This document shows, piece by piece, positions 26,249-34,947 of a stretch of 64,000 nt of DNA. The position numbers were made by a program, and so were the translations under genes. The stretch covers positions 1 to 64,000 of the forward strand of contig NZ_QMEW01000014.1 in assembly GCF_003284965.1 (NCBI RefSeq), read 5' to 3'. The stretch's first letter is position 1. Each line of letters starts with the position of its first letter. The DNA comes from Mycolicibacterium sp. GF69. GTDB taxonomy: Bacteria > Actinomycetota > Actinomycetes > Mycobacteriales > Mycobacteriaceae. The notes below the pieces were generated by a model. It had not been told where the DNA came from. It saw nothing but the letters and a program-made list of their open reading frames with translations, and did no database searches.

Positions 26249-27351
26249 TCGAACCGGATCACTTGGCGCACAGCTCTGCCATCGGCGAGTTCGTCCATGC
26301 CCGAGTTGATTTCGTCGAGTGTGATCGTCGACGACACCAGTGACTCGACCGGCAGCCTTCCGGCGCGCCACAATTCGACGAAGTGCGGGATATCGCGCGA
26401 GGGTACCGCAGAACCGAGATAGCTGCCGATCAACGAGCGGCCCTCTGCGACGAAACCCAACGGAGACAGGGCAACCCGGGCGTCGGGGCGGGGCAGGCCG
26501 ACGGTCACCGTCCGCCCGCCCGCGGCGGTGAGGTCGACCGCGGCCTCCAACGCACTCGGATGGCCGACGGCTTCGATGACCACGGCCGCCTTGAGTCCGC
26601 TTTCGCGCGCCTCCTCGGGCGTGTACGCCTCGTGTGCACCCATGCCGCGCACCCGCTCGAGCTTGCCGGGCAACGGGTCGACCCCGACCACGCGGACGTC
26701 GTCGGCAGCCAGCGCGGTGAGAACCGCCGCCATCCCGACGCCGCCGAGCCCGACGACCGCCACGGTGTCGCCGGGTCTGGGCCTGCCGGCGTTCACCACC
26801 GCGCCACCGCCGGTCAGCACCGCGCAGCCGAGCAGTGATGCGACGACCGCGGGCACGTCATCGGGCACCGCCACCACCGAACGCCGGTCGACGACCGCAT
26901 GGGTGGCGAAAGCGGAGACGCCGAGATGGTGGTGGACGGGTCGGCCGGCGCGCGACAACCGGCGTCCGCCGGCCATCAACGTGCCCGCGCCGTTGGCAGC
27001 GCTTCCGGGCTCACACGGGGTGAGGCCGTCGGTCGCGCAGGCCGGGCACTCGCCGCACCGAGGCAGGAAAGTCAGCACCACGCGGGTGCCTATTGCCTGA
27101 TCGGAGACGCCGGCGCCAACCTCTTCGACGATGCCGGCGGCTTCGTGTCCGAGCAGCATCGGTACCGGCCGTACCCGGCTACCGTCGACCACCGACAGGT
27201 CGGAATGGCACAGCCCCGCGGCCTCGATGCGCACCAGCAGTTCACCTGGACCGGGCGGTGCCAGGTCGAGCTCGCCGACGCGCAGCGGCCGCGACTCGGC
27301 GTACGGACTCGGGCTGCCGATCTCGTCCAATACCGCGCCCCGGATCCTCAT
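26245..27351 (-). CDS. adhE1: Zinc-containing alcohol dehydrogenase (Rv0162c-like)
   Basis: 368 residues. Catalytic zinc ligands: Cys in GLCHSD and the His/Glu of LGHEAAGIVEEVG. Structural zinc lobe: CGECPACATDGLTPC. Rossmann motif VVGLGGVGMAAV about residues 190-201. The end ITLDEINSGMDELADGRAVRQVIRFD is typical of the mycobacterial NAD(H)-type medium-chain dehydrogenases. ATG 27351 starts the domain (MRIRGAVLDEIG); upstream in-frame codons were not used. It oxidises a primary alcohol or reduces the aldehyde; substrate unknown. It is divergent from the thioesterase gene, as in M. tuberculosis. Confidence 0.92.
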   Translation of the reverse strand: MRIRGAVLDEIGSPSPYAESRPLRVGELDLAPPGPGELLVRIEAAGLCHSDLSVVDGSRVRPVPMLLGHEAAGIVEEVGAGVSDQAIGTRVVLTFLPRCGECPACATDGLTPCEPGSAANGAGTLMAGGRRLSRAGRPVHHHLGVSAFATHAVVDRRSVVAVPDDVPAVVASLLGCAVLTGGGAVVNAGRPRPGDTVAVVGLGGVGMAAVLTALAADDVRVVGVDPLPGKLERVRGMGAHEAYTPEEARESGLKAAVVIEAVGHPSALEAAVDLTAAGGRTVTVGLPRPDARVALSPLGFVAEGRSLIGSYLGSAVPSRDIPHFVELWRAGRLPVESLVSSTITLDEINSGMDELADGRAVRQVIRFD

Positions 27352-27410
27352 GGGGACCAGCGTGCCTTCGCGTCGGGGCGCGGGCAATCGCGCTCTGCGA
27401 GACTGCTGCC

Positions 27411-27872
27411 ATGGCCACCGACGAACCGACCGTCACACCAGCCAGAGACGACTTTCCGGTGCACTGGCCGGTGACGACCAGGTGGACCGACAACGACATG
27501 TTCGGCCACCTCAACAATGCGGTGTATTACGCGTTGTTCGATACCGCGATCAACGGCTGGATCAACACCAGCATCGGCATCGATCCGTTGGCTGCGCCGT
27601 GGCTTGGGGTGGTCGCCGAATCGGGTTGTCGCTACCTGGCCGAATTGCGGTTCCCGCAACCACTTTCGGTCGGCCTCGCGGTGACCCGGCTGGGCAACAG
27701 CAGCGTCACGTATCGGCTCGGCCTCTGGCAGCAGGACGAACCCGACCAGATTGCGGCGGTCGGGCACTGGGTGCATGTCTACGTCGACCGGGCCGATCGC
27801 AGACCCGTGCCGATCCCCGAACCGATCCGCGCGCTACTGGACAAGGCGCGCGCCGACCCGCATCAGGCGTAG
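27411..27872 (+). CDS. Acyl-CoA thioesterase, 4-hydroxybenzoyl-CoA thioesterase (hotdog) family (Rv0163-like)
   Basis: 153 residues, a single hotdog domain. TTRWTDNDMFGHLNNAVYYALFDTAI near residues 22-47 holds the catalytic Asp in the classic xDxxGHxNN motif. LAELRFPQPLSVGLAVTRLGNSSVTY and GHWVHVYVDRADRRPVPIPEPIR complete it. It hydrolyses a fatty or aromatic acyl-CoA in the cytosol. It stands 16 bases before the SRPBCC gene. The order adhE1, thioesterase, SRPBCC, mce1R agrees with Rv0162c-Rv0165c. Confidence 0.9.
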   Translation: MATDEPTVTPARDDFPVHWPVTTRWTDNDMFGHLNNAVYYALFDTAINGWINTSIGIDPLAAPWLGVVAESGCRYLAELRFPQPLSVGLAVTRLGNSSVTYRLGLWQQDEPDQIAAVGHWVHVYVDRADRRPVPIPEPIRALLDKARADPHQA

Positions 27873-27888
27873 TCGATATGCTCGTCGG

Positions 27889-28329
27889 ATGCCGCTCGTG
27901 AGCAAGACCGTCGAGGTGGCGGCCTCCGCCGAAGCGATCATGGGGATCGTCGCCGACTTCGAGGCCTATCCCCAGTGGAACGAAGAGATCAAAGGGTGCT
28001 GGGTGCTGGCGCGTTACAACGACGGGCGCCCCAGCCAGTTACGTCTCGACGTAGTCGTGCAGGGTCAGGCGGGCACGTTCATCACCGCGGTGTACTACCC
28101 GGGCGAAAACCAGATCTTCACCGTGCTGCAGCAGGGCGACCACTTCGAGAAGCAGGAGCAGAAGTTCTCGGTGGTGCCGATCGGCGCGACCTCACTGCTC
28201 ACGGTCGACCTCGACGTCGAGACCAAGCTGCCGATCCCCAAACAGATGGTGAAGAAGGCGATCGGTGACACGCTCGACTACCTGGCCGGCAACCTCAAAG
28301 CCCGCGCCGAGCAACTCGCCGCGACGTAG
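27889..28329 (+). CDS. SRPBCC/START-like lipid- or polyketide-binding protein (TB18.5-like)
   Basis: 146 residues, the full length of a small SRPBCC domain: SKTVEVAASAEAIMGIVADFEAYPQWNEEIKGCWVLARYNDGRPSQLRLDVV at the front and a long C-terminal helix (PKQMVKKAIGDTLDYLAGNLKARAEQL). Such domains hold hydrophobic ligands in a deep cavity; Rv0164 is the positional equivalent. TATGCT (27877-27882) ends six bases before the ATG, so it is probably transcribed from its own leaderless promoter inside the short gap after the thioesterase. It is convergent with mce1R. Confidence 0.9.
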   Translation: MPLVSKTVEVAASAEAIMGIVADFEAYPQWNEEIKGCWVLARYNDGRPSQLRLDVVVQGQAGTFITAVYYPGENQIFTVLQQGDHFEKQEQKFSVVPIGATSLLTVDLDVETKLPIPKQMVKKAIGDTLDYLAGNLKARAEQLAAT

Positions 28330-28332
28330 TTC

Positions 28333-29085
28333 CTAGCTCCACAACCCCGTCTCCTCGAGTTGCGCGATCAGCCGCTGCGCGCCGTCGGTGAACTCGCCCG
28401 CGGTCAGCGCGACGACGGTGTCGACATCGCGTCGGCGAAGCGCAGCGATCAAATCCCGGTGGCCGGCCACCGCAGACACTCCCCACTGCGGGTCGCCGGC
28501 GTAGATCTGGCCGGGCAGGTAGCGGGCGACGTGCAGTAGGAACCACGCCAGCTTGATCCGGCCGGTGGAACGGTTGAACGCGCGGTGGAACGCGAACTCC
28601 GCGGCGGCGATCTCCGCCGTCTCCTGCCGCTGCACCGCCGCCGCCAGGTCGTCGTTGAGCCGGGCCATCTCGTCGATCTCGCCCTCGGTGATGCGCACTG
28701 CTGCGGTGGCCGCCAACTCCTTGGCGATCGTGGCCTGCAGCCAGAAGATGTCCTCGACGTCGGCGCGCGTCAACGGCACCACCACGTGACCGCGGTGCGG
28801 TTCGAGTTGGACCATGCCCTCGCCGCGCAGCGTGCGCAGCGCCTCGCGCACCGGGGTGATGCTCACCCCGAGTGCCGCCGCGGTCTCGTCGAGTCTGATG
28901 TAAGTGCCCGGTCGCAGCGCGCCGGTCATGATCGCGACGCGCAACCGGGCCGCGACCTCGTCGGAAAGCTGTTCGCGCCGAACGCCCCGCGCTGACTTCC
29001 GCGGGGGAGCGGCGGGCGCGTTCACTGTGCTCTCCGGTCCTTTCGCGGTGTTGGCGAGGGCTTGTCCCTTTGTCGCCGAGGCCAT
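28333..29085 (-). CDS. mce1R: GntR-family (FCD) repressor of the mce1 operon
   Basis: 250 residues. The winged helix spans about residues 37-105: EQLSDEVAARLRVAIMTGALRPGTYIRLDETAAALGVSITPVREALRTLRGEGMVQLEPHRGHVV, the GntR signature. An all-helical FCD ligand domain follows (VEDIFWLQATIAKELAATAAV, AEFAFHRAFNRSTGRIK, HRDLIAALRRRDVDTVVALTAGEF). The Mce1R of M. tuberculosis represses mce1 in macrophages; the divergent position next to fadD5 supports the same job here. A 16-bp near-palindrome 21 bases upstream of its start is the likely operator. Ligand is probably a fatty acid or CoA derivative (inference). Confidence 0.95.
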   Translation of the reverse strand: MASATKGQALANTAKGPESTVNAPAAPPRKSARGVRREQLSDEVAARLRVAIMTGALRPGTYIRLDETAAALGVSITPVREALRTLRGEGMVQLEPHRGHVVVPLTRADVEDIFWLQATIAKELAATAAVRITEGEIDEMARLNDDLAAAVQRQETAEIAAAEFAFHRAFNRSTGRIKLAWFLLHVARYLPGQIYAGDPQWGVSAVAGHRDLIAALRRRDVDTVVALTAGEFTDGAQRLIAQLEETGLWS

Positions 29086-29105
29086 AGTGTGACCGGGACA
29101 ACATC

Positions 29106-29121
29106 ATGTTTGATCAAATAT
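29106..29121. promoter_or_regulatory. Candidate Mce1R operator, ATGTTTGATCAAATAT
   Basis: A 10-bp perfect palindrome TTTGATCAAA (29109-29118) extends to 16 bp with a single mismatched pair. It is the most AT-rich spot in the 60-base region between the divergent mce1R (29085) and fadD5 (29146) starts. GntR-FCD proteins bind short palindromes of this kind. This is the natural place for repression of both genes. Confidence 0.65.
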
Positions 29122-29145
29122 CATCTCAGCGCAAGCCGTACCGAA

Positions 29146-30822
29146 ATGGAGCGTTGGCCGTTGCTTGAGCCGGATCCGACCGCGCAGCCGTATCTCGCCC
29201 GTAGGCAGAACTGGACGAACCAACTGTCTCGCCACGCTTTGATGCAGCCCGAGGCCACCGCCCTGCGCTACCTCGGCCGCACGACGACCTGGCGGGAACT
29301 CGATCAGCGGGTGGGCGCCCTGGCCGGCGCGTTGAGCCGCCGCGGGGTGGCCTTCGGAGACCGCGTGCTGATCCTGATGCTGAACCGCCAGGAGTTCATC
29401 GAGTCGTTCCTCGCCGTCAACAGGCTCGGCGCGATCGCGGTCCCGGTCAACTTCCGGATGACCCCGCCCGAGATCGCCTTCCTGGTCAGCGACTGCCAGG
29501 CCAAGGTGGTCATCACCGAGGAGGTCCTGGCCGGGGTGGCGACCGCCGTGCGCGACATCGGCGACGCTTCGGCCACGTTGACGACGGTCGTCGTGGCCGG
29601 CGGCGTGTCCGACCAGCACGTCATCGGCTATGACGACCTGATCGCCGAAGCCGGCGAGTCAGCAGAAGCAGTGCCTGCAATCGTCGACATCCCGAACGAC
29701 TCCCCGGCGCTGATCATGTACACCTCGGGAACCACCGGCCAGCCCAAGGGCGCCGTGCTCACCCACACCAACATCGCCGGCCAGGCACTGACGTTCCTGT
29801 TCACCAACGGCGCCGACATCAACAACGACGTCGGCTTCATCGGTGTGCCGCTGTTCCACATCGCCGGTATCGGCAACATGATCCCGGGCCTGCTCCTGGG
29901 ACGGCCGACGGTGCTCTATCCCCTGGGCGCTTTCAACCCGGACGAGTTGCTCGACGTGCTGGAGGCCGAGCAGGTCACCGGCATATTCCTGGTACCCGCG
30001 CAGTGGCAGGCGGTGTGTGCCGCGCAGCAGGCTCGGCCGCGCACCCTGCGCCTGCGGGTGCTGTCCTGGGGCGCCGCACCAGCGTCGGACACCCTGCTGC
30101 GCCAGATGGCCGAGACGTTCCCCGGCACCCAGATCCTGGCGGCCTTCGGCCAGACCGAGATGTCGCCGGTGACGTGCATGCTGTTGGGCGAGGACGCAAT
30201 CCGAAAGCTCGGGTCGGTCGGCAAGGTGATCCCCACCGTCGCCGCCCGAGTCGTCGACGAGGACATGAACGACGTCGCCGTCGGCCAGGTCGGCGAGATC
30301 GTCTATCGCGCACCGACGCTCATGGCCGGTTACTGGAACAACCCGCGGGCCACCGCGGAGGCCTTCGCCGGCGGCTGGTTCCACTCCGGCGACCTCGTGC
30401 GCCAGGACGAGGAGGGCTACGTCTGGGTCGTCGACCGCAAGAAGGACATGATCATCTCCGGGGGCGAGAACATCTACTGCGCCGAGGTCGAGAACGCGCT
30501 CGCCGCCCACCCGGCCATCGCCGAGGTCGCGGTCATCGGGCGCCCGCATGAGAAATGGGGTGAGGTACCGGTGGCGGTCGTCGCCCTCGGTGCCGCCGAC
30601 CAGACCGATCTTGACCTGCGCGACCTCGATGCGTTCCTCAGTGAGAGGCTGGCTCGGTACAAGCACCCGAAGGCCATCGAGGTCGTCGACGCGTTGCCGC
30701 GCAACCCCGCCGGCAAAGTCCTGAAAACCGAACTGCGCACTCGATTCGGGGCCGCAACGCCGGTTGACGCGGGCGAAAGTTCCGATGCGGCAACGGTTTC
30801 TGCTGCGGCGCAGAAGAATTAG
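29146..30822 (+). CDS. fadD5: Fatty-acid-CoA ligase FadD5, first gene of the mce1 operon
   Basis: 558 residues. Adenylate-forming signatures: YTSGTTGQPKGAVLTH (about 205), GAAPASDTLLRQMAETFPGTQILAAFGQTEMSP (about 325-355), GWFHSGDLVRQDEEGYVWVVDRKKDMIISGGENIYCAEVENAL and PRNPAGKVLKTELR with the catalytic Lys. FadD5 activates fatty acids imported by Mce1, and in M. tuberculosis has been tied to mycolic acid recycling. ATG 29146 (MERWPLLEP) is used; an upstream frame from 29062 would overlap mce1R and lacks family content. YrbE1A follows after 212 bases that contain further regulatory sequence. Confidence 0.95.
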   Translation: MERWPLLEPDPTAQPYLARRQNWTNQLSRHALMQPEATALRYLGRTTTWRELDQRVGALAGALSRRGVAFGDRVLILMLNRQEFIESFLAVNRLGAIAVPVNFRMTPPEIAFLVSDCQAKVVITEEVLAGVATAVRDIGDASATLTTVVVAGGVSDQHVIGYDDLIAEAGESAEAVPAIVDIPNDSPALIMYTSGTTGQPKGAVLTHTNIAGQALTFLFTNGADINNDVGFIGVPLFHIAGIGNMIPGLLLGRPTVLYPLGAFNPDELLDVLEAEQVTGIFLVPAQWQAVCAAQQARPRTLRLRVLSWGAAPASDTLLRQMAETFPGTQILAAFGQTEMSPVTCMLLGEDAIRKLGSVGKVIPTVAARVVDEDMNDVAVGQVGEIVYRAPTLMAGYWNNPRATAEAFAGGWFHSGDLVRQDEEGYVWVVDRKKDMIISGGENIYCAEVENALAAHPAIAEVAVIGRPHEKWGEVPVAVVALGAADQTDLDLRDLDAFLSERLARYKHPKAIEVVDALPRNPAGKVLKTELRTRFGAATPVDAGESSDAATVSAAAQKN

Positions 30823-30918
30823 AAAAGGCTCCGGGGTTTGCTAACAGTTGGAGGCCCAATCCACCAGATGCCCTGCACACCGGGAATGACATCGGGTACA
30901 TTCCTGTGGTCTGTCTTA

Positions 30919-30932
30919 CTACCGACCGGTAG
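30919..30932. promoter_or_regulatory. Palindrome CTACCG-AC-CGGTAG in the fadD5-yrbE1A gap
   Basis: Perfect six-base arms with a two-base centre. It is 103 bases upstream of yrbE1A, in a 212-base gap that is long for this otherwise overlapping operon. Work on M. tuberculosis has described a second promoter between fadD5 and yrbE1A, so a TetR-type operator controlling an internal promoter here is credible. No other gene or RNA is visible in the gap. Confidence 0.45.
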
Positions 30933-31034
30933 CGAGACGCGGATTACACCTACCAGGCTGGGACAAGGAGGGCACGTGCGACAGGGGCTGCCGGTGCACC
31001 ACGACAGTCGCCGTTGCGCCGCGGGAGCATTCTG

Positions 31035-31832
31035 GTGACGGCCTCGACCGGCATGGCCGGTTATGTCCGTGATCAGGTCAGACCCGGCCTGGAAGCGGTC
31101 GGCGGCTTCGTGCGCATGTGCGTGCTCGTCGGCAAGGCATTGTTCAAGCCACCGTTCCAGTGGCGTGAGTTCATCCTGCAGAGCTGGTTCTTGATGCGGG
31201 TGGCGTTCCTGCCGACGCTGGCGGTGTCCATCCCGCTGACCGTGCTGCTGATCTTCACGCTCAACATCCTGTTGGCGGAGTTCGGTGCCGCCGACGTGTC
31301 CGGTGCCGGCGCCGCAATCGGTGCCGTCACCCAGCTCGGCCCCCTGGTGACGGTGCTCGTCGTCGCCGGGGCGGGCTCCACCGCCATCTGCGCGGACCTC
31401 GGAGCGCGCACCATCCGCGAGGAGATCGACGCGCTCGAGGTGCTCGGCATCGACCCGATCCACCGGCTGGTGGTACCGCGCGTCGTCGCCTCCACCTTCG
31501 TCGCCCTGCTACTCAACGGCGCGGTGATCACCGTCGGCCTGGTCGGCGGCTTCATCTTCGGCGTCTACCTGCAGAACGTCTCGGCAGGCGCGTACGTCTC
31601 CACGCTGACGCTGATCACCGGCCTGCCCGAAGTCCTCATCTCCATCATCAAGGCCATGACGTTCGGCCTGATCGCCGGCCTGGTCGGTTGCTACCGCGGC
31701 CTGACCGTGGCGGGCGGCGCGAAGGGCGTCGGCACAGCCGTCAACGAGACGCTGGTGCTGTGCGTGATTGCCCTGTTCGCGGTGAACGTGGTTCTGACCA
31801 CGATCGGTGTCCGGTTCGGAACAGGGAGCTGA
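31035..31832 (+). CDS. yrbE1A: Mce1 permease subunit YrbE1A (MlaE-like)
   Basis: 265 residues, the same length as the M. tuberculosis protein. Five to six membrane segments: about 48-75, 85-115, 145-190, 200-220 and 235-258. The MlaE core GAGSTAICADLGARTIREEIDALEVLGIDPIHRLVVPRVVAS contains the EExDAL(E/D) loop that contacts the ATPase MceG (Mkl). With YrbE1B it forms the inner-membrane permease moving lipids delivered by the Mce1A-F complex. GTG 31035 has GGGAG eight bases upstream. yrbE1B begins one base after the stop. Confidence 0.96.
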   Translation: MTASTGMAGYVRDQVRPGLEAVGGFVRMCVLVGKALFKPPFQWREFILQSWFLMRVAFLPTLAVSIPLTVLLIFTLNILLAEFGAADVSGAGAAIGAVTQLGPLVTVLVVAGAGSTAICADLGARTIREEIDALEVLGIDPIHRLVVPRVVASTFVALLLNGAVITVGLVGGFIFGVYLQNVSAGAYVSTLTLITGLPEVLISIIKAMTFGLIAGLVGCYRGLTVAGGAKGVGTAVNETLVLCVIALFAVNVVLTTIGVRFGTGS

Positions 31833-31833
31833 C

Positions 31834-32703
31834 GTGTCCACGACAACGGTCCTGCGTTCACGGTTCCCGCGGGCATACGACCGCACCAAGGGGGTGGCCA
31901 GCGCACCCGCGCGGTTTCTCGACAGCGTCGGGCACGTCGCTTGGTTCGTCGTCACCGCGATCGGATCGATCGGCCACGCGCTGCGCTACTACCGCAAGGA
32001 GACCTTGCGGCTGATCGCCGAGATCGGCATGGGTACCGGCGCGATGGCGGTGATCGGCGGCACGGTGGCGATCGTCGGCTTCGTGACGCTGTCCGGGTCG
32101 TCGCTGGTCGCGATCCAGGGCTTCGCCTCGCTGGGAAATATCGGCGTCGAGGCGTTCACCGGCTTCTTCGCCGCGTTGATCAACGTGCGCATCGCCGCGC
32201 CGGTCGTCGCCGGCCAGGCGCTGGCCGCCACGGTCGGTGCCGGCGCCACCGCCGAGTTGGGCGCCATGCGCATCAGCGAGGAGATCGACGCGCTCGAGGT
32301 GATGGGCATCAAGTCGATCTCGTACCTGGTGTCGACGCGGATCATGGCCGGATTCATCGTGATCATCCCGCTGTACGCGATGGCGATCATCATGAGCTTC
32401 CTGTCCGCGCAGGTGACCACGACGTTCTTCTACGGCCAGTCGATCGGCACCTACGAGCACTACTTCCGCACGTTCCTACGTCCGGACGACGTGTTCTGGT
32501 CGTTCATCCAGGCCGTGATCATCTCGGTCATCGTGATGCTCAACCACTGCTACTACGGATACTTCGCCAGCGGCGGTCCGGTCGGCGTCGGCGAGGCCGT
32601 CGGTCGCTCGATGCGCGCGTCGCTGGTGGCGATCGTCTGCGTGGTCCTGTTCGCCTCGTTGGCGCTCTACGGCGTCGACCCGAACTTCAACCTGACGGTG
32701 TAG
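31834..32703 (+). CDS. yrbE1B: Mce1 permease subunit YrbE1B (MlaE-like)
   Basis: 289 residues, paired with YrbE1A. The MlaE core ATVGAGATAELGAMRISEEIDALEVMGIKSISYLVSTRIMAG carries the same EEIDALEVMGI ATPase-coupling loop. Hydrophobic segments lie at about 60-85, 95-120, 160-190, 225-245 and 260-280. A loop with TFFYGQSIGTYEHYFRTFLRPDD is characteristic of YrbE B subunits. GTG 31834 follows a GGGAG element that lies within the end of yrbE1A, so the two genes are translationally coupled. Confidence 0.96.
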   Translation: MSTTTVLRSRFPRAYDRTKGVASAPARFLDSVGHVAWFVVTAIGSIGHALRYYRKETLRLIAEIGMGTGAMAVIGGTVAIVGFVTLSGSSLVAIQGFASLGNIGVEAFTGFFAALINVRIAAPVVAGQALAATVGAGATAELGAMRISEEIDALEVMGIKSISYLVSTRIMAGFIVIIPLYAMAIIMSFLSAQVTTTFFYGQSIGTYEHYFRTFLRPDDVFWSFIQAVIISVIVMLNHCYYGYFASGGPVGVGEAVGRSMRASLVAIVCVVLFASLALYGVDPNFNLTV

Positions 32704-32707
32704 CGCC

Positions 32708-33919
32708 ATGACCGCGCCCCTGAACAACCCCCGCACCCCGCCGTACAAGCTCGCGGGCCTGGTGCTGAGCCTGTTGGCGGTCATCGCGCTCGTATTGGTC
32801 TACATGCAGTTCCGCGGCGACTTCCTGCCGCGCGAAAAACTGACCATGATGGCGGCGCGTTCCGGTCTGTCCATGGACCCCGGCGCCAAGGTCACCTACA
32901 ACGGTGTCGAGATCGGCCGGGTGTCCAACGTCGAGGCGGTCACCGTCGGCGATCAGGCGAAAGCCAAGATCACGCTCGACGTCGATCCGAAGTATTTGAA
33001 GCTGATCCCGAAGAACGTCGATGCCAGCATCGATGCGACCACCGTCTTCGGCAACAAGTACATCAACTTCTCGTCACCGGAAAACCCGACACCGCAACGC
33101 ATCACGTCGTCGGACGTGATCGACGTGACCACGGTGACAACGGAGTTCAACACCTTGTTCGAAACGGTCGTGTCGCTCTCCGAGCAGGTCGACCCGATCA
33201 AGCTGAACCAGACTCTGAGCGCAACGGCGGAGGCGCTCGACGGGCTGGGCGATCGCTTCGGCCAGTCGATCATCAACGGCAACGAGATCCTCACCGACGT
33301 CAACGCCAGGATGCCCGAACTCGCGCGGGACAACCGCCTGCTGGCCGACCTCGGCGAGGTGTACGCCGACGCGGCGCCCGACCTGTTCGACGGACTGGAG
33401 AACGCGGTCACCACCGCCCGCACGCTCAACGAGCAGCAGGGCAACATCGACCAGGCACTGATGGCGGCCGTCGGATTCGGCAACACCGGTGCGGACATCT
33501 TCGAGCGCAGTGCGCCGTACCTGATTCGCGGCACCGAAGACCTTCTGACGACATCGAAGACGCTCGACGAGTACAGCCCTGCGCTGTTCTGCACCATTCG
33601 AAATTTTCACGACGTGGAGCCAAAAGTCGCTGCATCCCTTGGCGGCAACGGGTATTCGCTGCAGACCCTGTCCACCATTGAAGGCGCCGGTAACCCCTAT
33701 GTGTATCCGGACAACCTGCCGCGGGTGAACGCGCGCGGTGGCCCCGAGGGCCGGCCGGGCTGCTGGCAGCCGATCACGCGCGACCTGTATCCCGCGCCGT
33801 ATCTTGTGGCGGACACGGGTGTTTCGATCGCGCCGTACAACCACTTCGAGTTGGGCCAGCCGATCCTGATCGAGTACGTCTGGGGTCGCCAGGTCGGGGA
33901 GAACACGATCAACCCATGA
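32708..33919 (+). CDS. mce1A: Mce1A, Mce-family lipid-channel subunit
   Basis: 403 residues. A single N-terminal membrane segment (about 14-33, LAGLVLSLLAVIALVLVYMQF) anchors the protein. The MlaD/MCE domain at about 38-118 contains RSGLSMDPGAKVTYNGVEIGRVSNVEA, and a long helical region (about 130-290) follows. Six different Mce proteins form a hexameric periplasmic tunnel that conducts fatty acids towards YrbE1A/B. The C-terminus with TISPALFCTIRNFHDVEP-like LDEYSPALFCTIRNFHD and GRPGCWQPITRDLYPAPY is typical of A subunits. The stop overlaps mce1B by four bases. Confidence 0.96.
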   Translation: MTAPLNNPRTPPYKLAGLVLSLLAVIALVLVYMQFRGDFLPREKLTMMAARSGLSMDPGAKVTYNGVEIGRVSNVEAVTVGDQAKAKITLDVDPKYLKLIPKNVDASIDATTVFGNKYINFSSPENPTPQRITSSDVIDVTTVTTEFNTLFETVVSLSEQVDPIKLNQTLSATAEALDGLGDRFGQSIINGNEILTDVNARMPELARDNRLLADLGEVYADAAPDLFDGLENAVTTARTLNEQQGNIDQALMAAVGFGNTGADIFERSAPYLIRGTEDLLTTSKTLDEYSPALFCTIRNFHDVEPKVAASLGGNGYSLQTLSTIEGAGNPYVYPDNLPRVNARGGPEGRPGCWQPITRDLYPAPYLVADTGVSIAPYNHFELGQPILIEYVWGRQVGENTINP

Positions 33920-34947
33920 AAATCACCGGTACCGCCATCAAGCTCGGCGCCTTCTCAGTGGTGCTGCTGCTGTTCACCGCGATTATCGTGGTGGTGTTCG
34001 GACAGATGCGCTTCGACCGCACCACCAGCTACTCGGCGATCTTCTCGAGCGCCAGCGGGCTACGCGCCGGCCAGTTCGTCCGCGCGTCGGGCGTCGAGGT
34101 CGGCAAGGTTGACAGCGTCGAGTTGGTCAACGGCGGATCGCAGGCGAAGGTCGAATTCAATGTCGACCGATCGCTGCCGATGTTCGAGGGCACCACCGCC
34201 TCGGTGCGGTACCTGAACCTCATCGGCGACCGCTATCTGGAACTCAAGCGGGGTGACAGCGACAAGCGGCTGCCCAGCGGCGCAACGATCCCGCTCGAGC
34301 AGACCCAGCCCGCACTGGATCTCGACGCGCTGATCGGCGGCTTCCGGCCGGTGTTCCGCGCGCTGGACCCGGAGAAGGTCAACACCATCGCCGAGTCGAT
34401 CATCACGGTCTTCCAGGGCCAGGGCGGCACGATCAACGACATCCTGGACCAGACCGCCTCGCTCACATCGGCGCTGGCCGACCGCGACCAGGCGATCGGC
34501 GAGGTGATCCGCAACCTGAACACCGTGCTGGACACCACGGTCAAGCATCAGGCCGAGTTCGACCAGACCGTGCAGGATTTCGAGAAGCTGATCACCGGCT
34601 TGAAGAACCGCGCGGATCCGATCGCCACCTCGGTCGGGGATATCAGCGACGCGGCGGGCACGGTCGCCGACCTGCTCGCCGACAACCGGCCGCTGCTGCA
34701 GAGCACCGTCGGACATCTCGAGGTCATCCAGCAACCGCTGATCGATCAGAAGGACGAGCTCAACGACTTGCTCACCAGGCTGCCCACCGCGTTCAAGATC
34801 ATCGGCAGGGCCGGCGGTATCTACGGCGACTTCTTCAACTTCTACGCCTGCGATATCTCCTTGCGGCTCAACGGCCTTCAGCCGGGTGGGCCGGTCCGGA
34901 CCGTCAAACTCTTCAGTCAGCCGTCGGGTAGGTGCACACCGCAATGA
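33916..34947 (+). CDS. mce1B: Mce1B, Mce-family lipid-channel subunit
   Basis: 343 residues. Membrane anchor about 8-29 (IKLGAFSVVLLLFTAIIVVVFG), MCE domain about 38-115 (SGLRAGQFVRASGVEVGKVDSVE, VRYLNLIGDRYLELKRG), then helical repeats to about 290. The end NFYACDISLRLNGLQPGGPVRTV has the Cys common in B subunits. It forms one of the six wedges of the Mce1 tunnel. ATG overlaps the mce1A stop and its own stop overlaps the mce1C ATG, so expression is coupled along the operon. Confidence 0.96.
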   Translation: MKITGTAIKLGAFSVVLLLFTAIIVVVFGQMRFDRTTSYSAIFSSASGLRAGQFVRASGVEVGKVDSVELVNGGSQAKVEFNVDRSLPMFEGTTASVRYLNLIGDRYLELKRGDSDKRLPSGATIPLEQTQPALDLDALIGGFRPVFRALDPEKVNTIAESIITVFQGQGGTINDILDQTASLTSALADRDQAIGEVIRNLNTVLDTTVKHQAEFDQTVQDFEKLITGLKNRADPIATSVGDISDAAGTVADLLADNRPLLQSTVGHLEVIQQPLIDQKDELNDLLTRLPTAFKIIGRAGGIYGDFFNFYACDISLRLNGLQPGGPVRTVKLFSQPSGRCTPQ

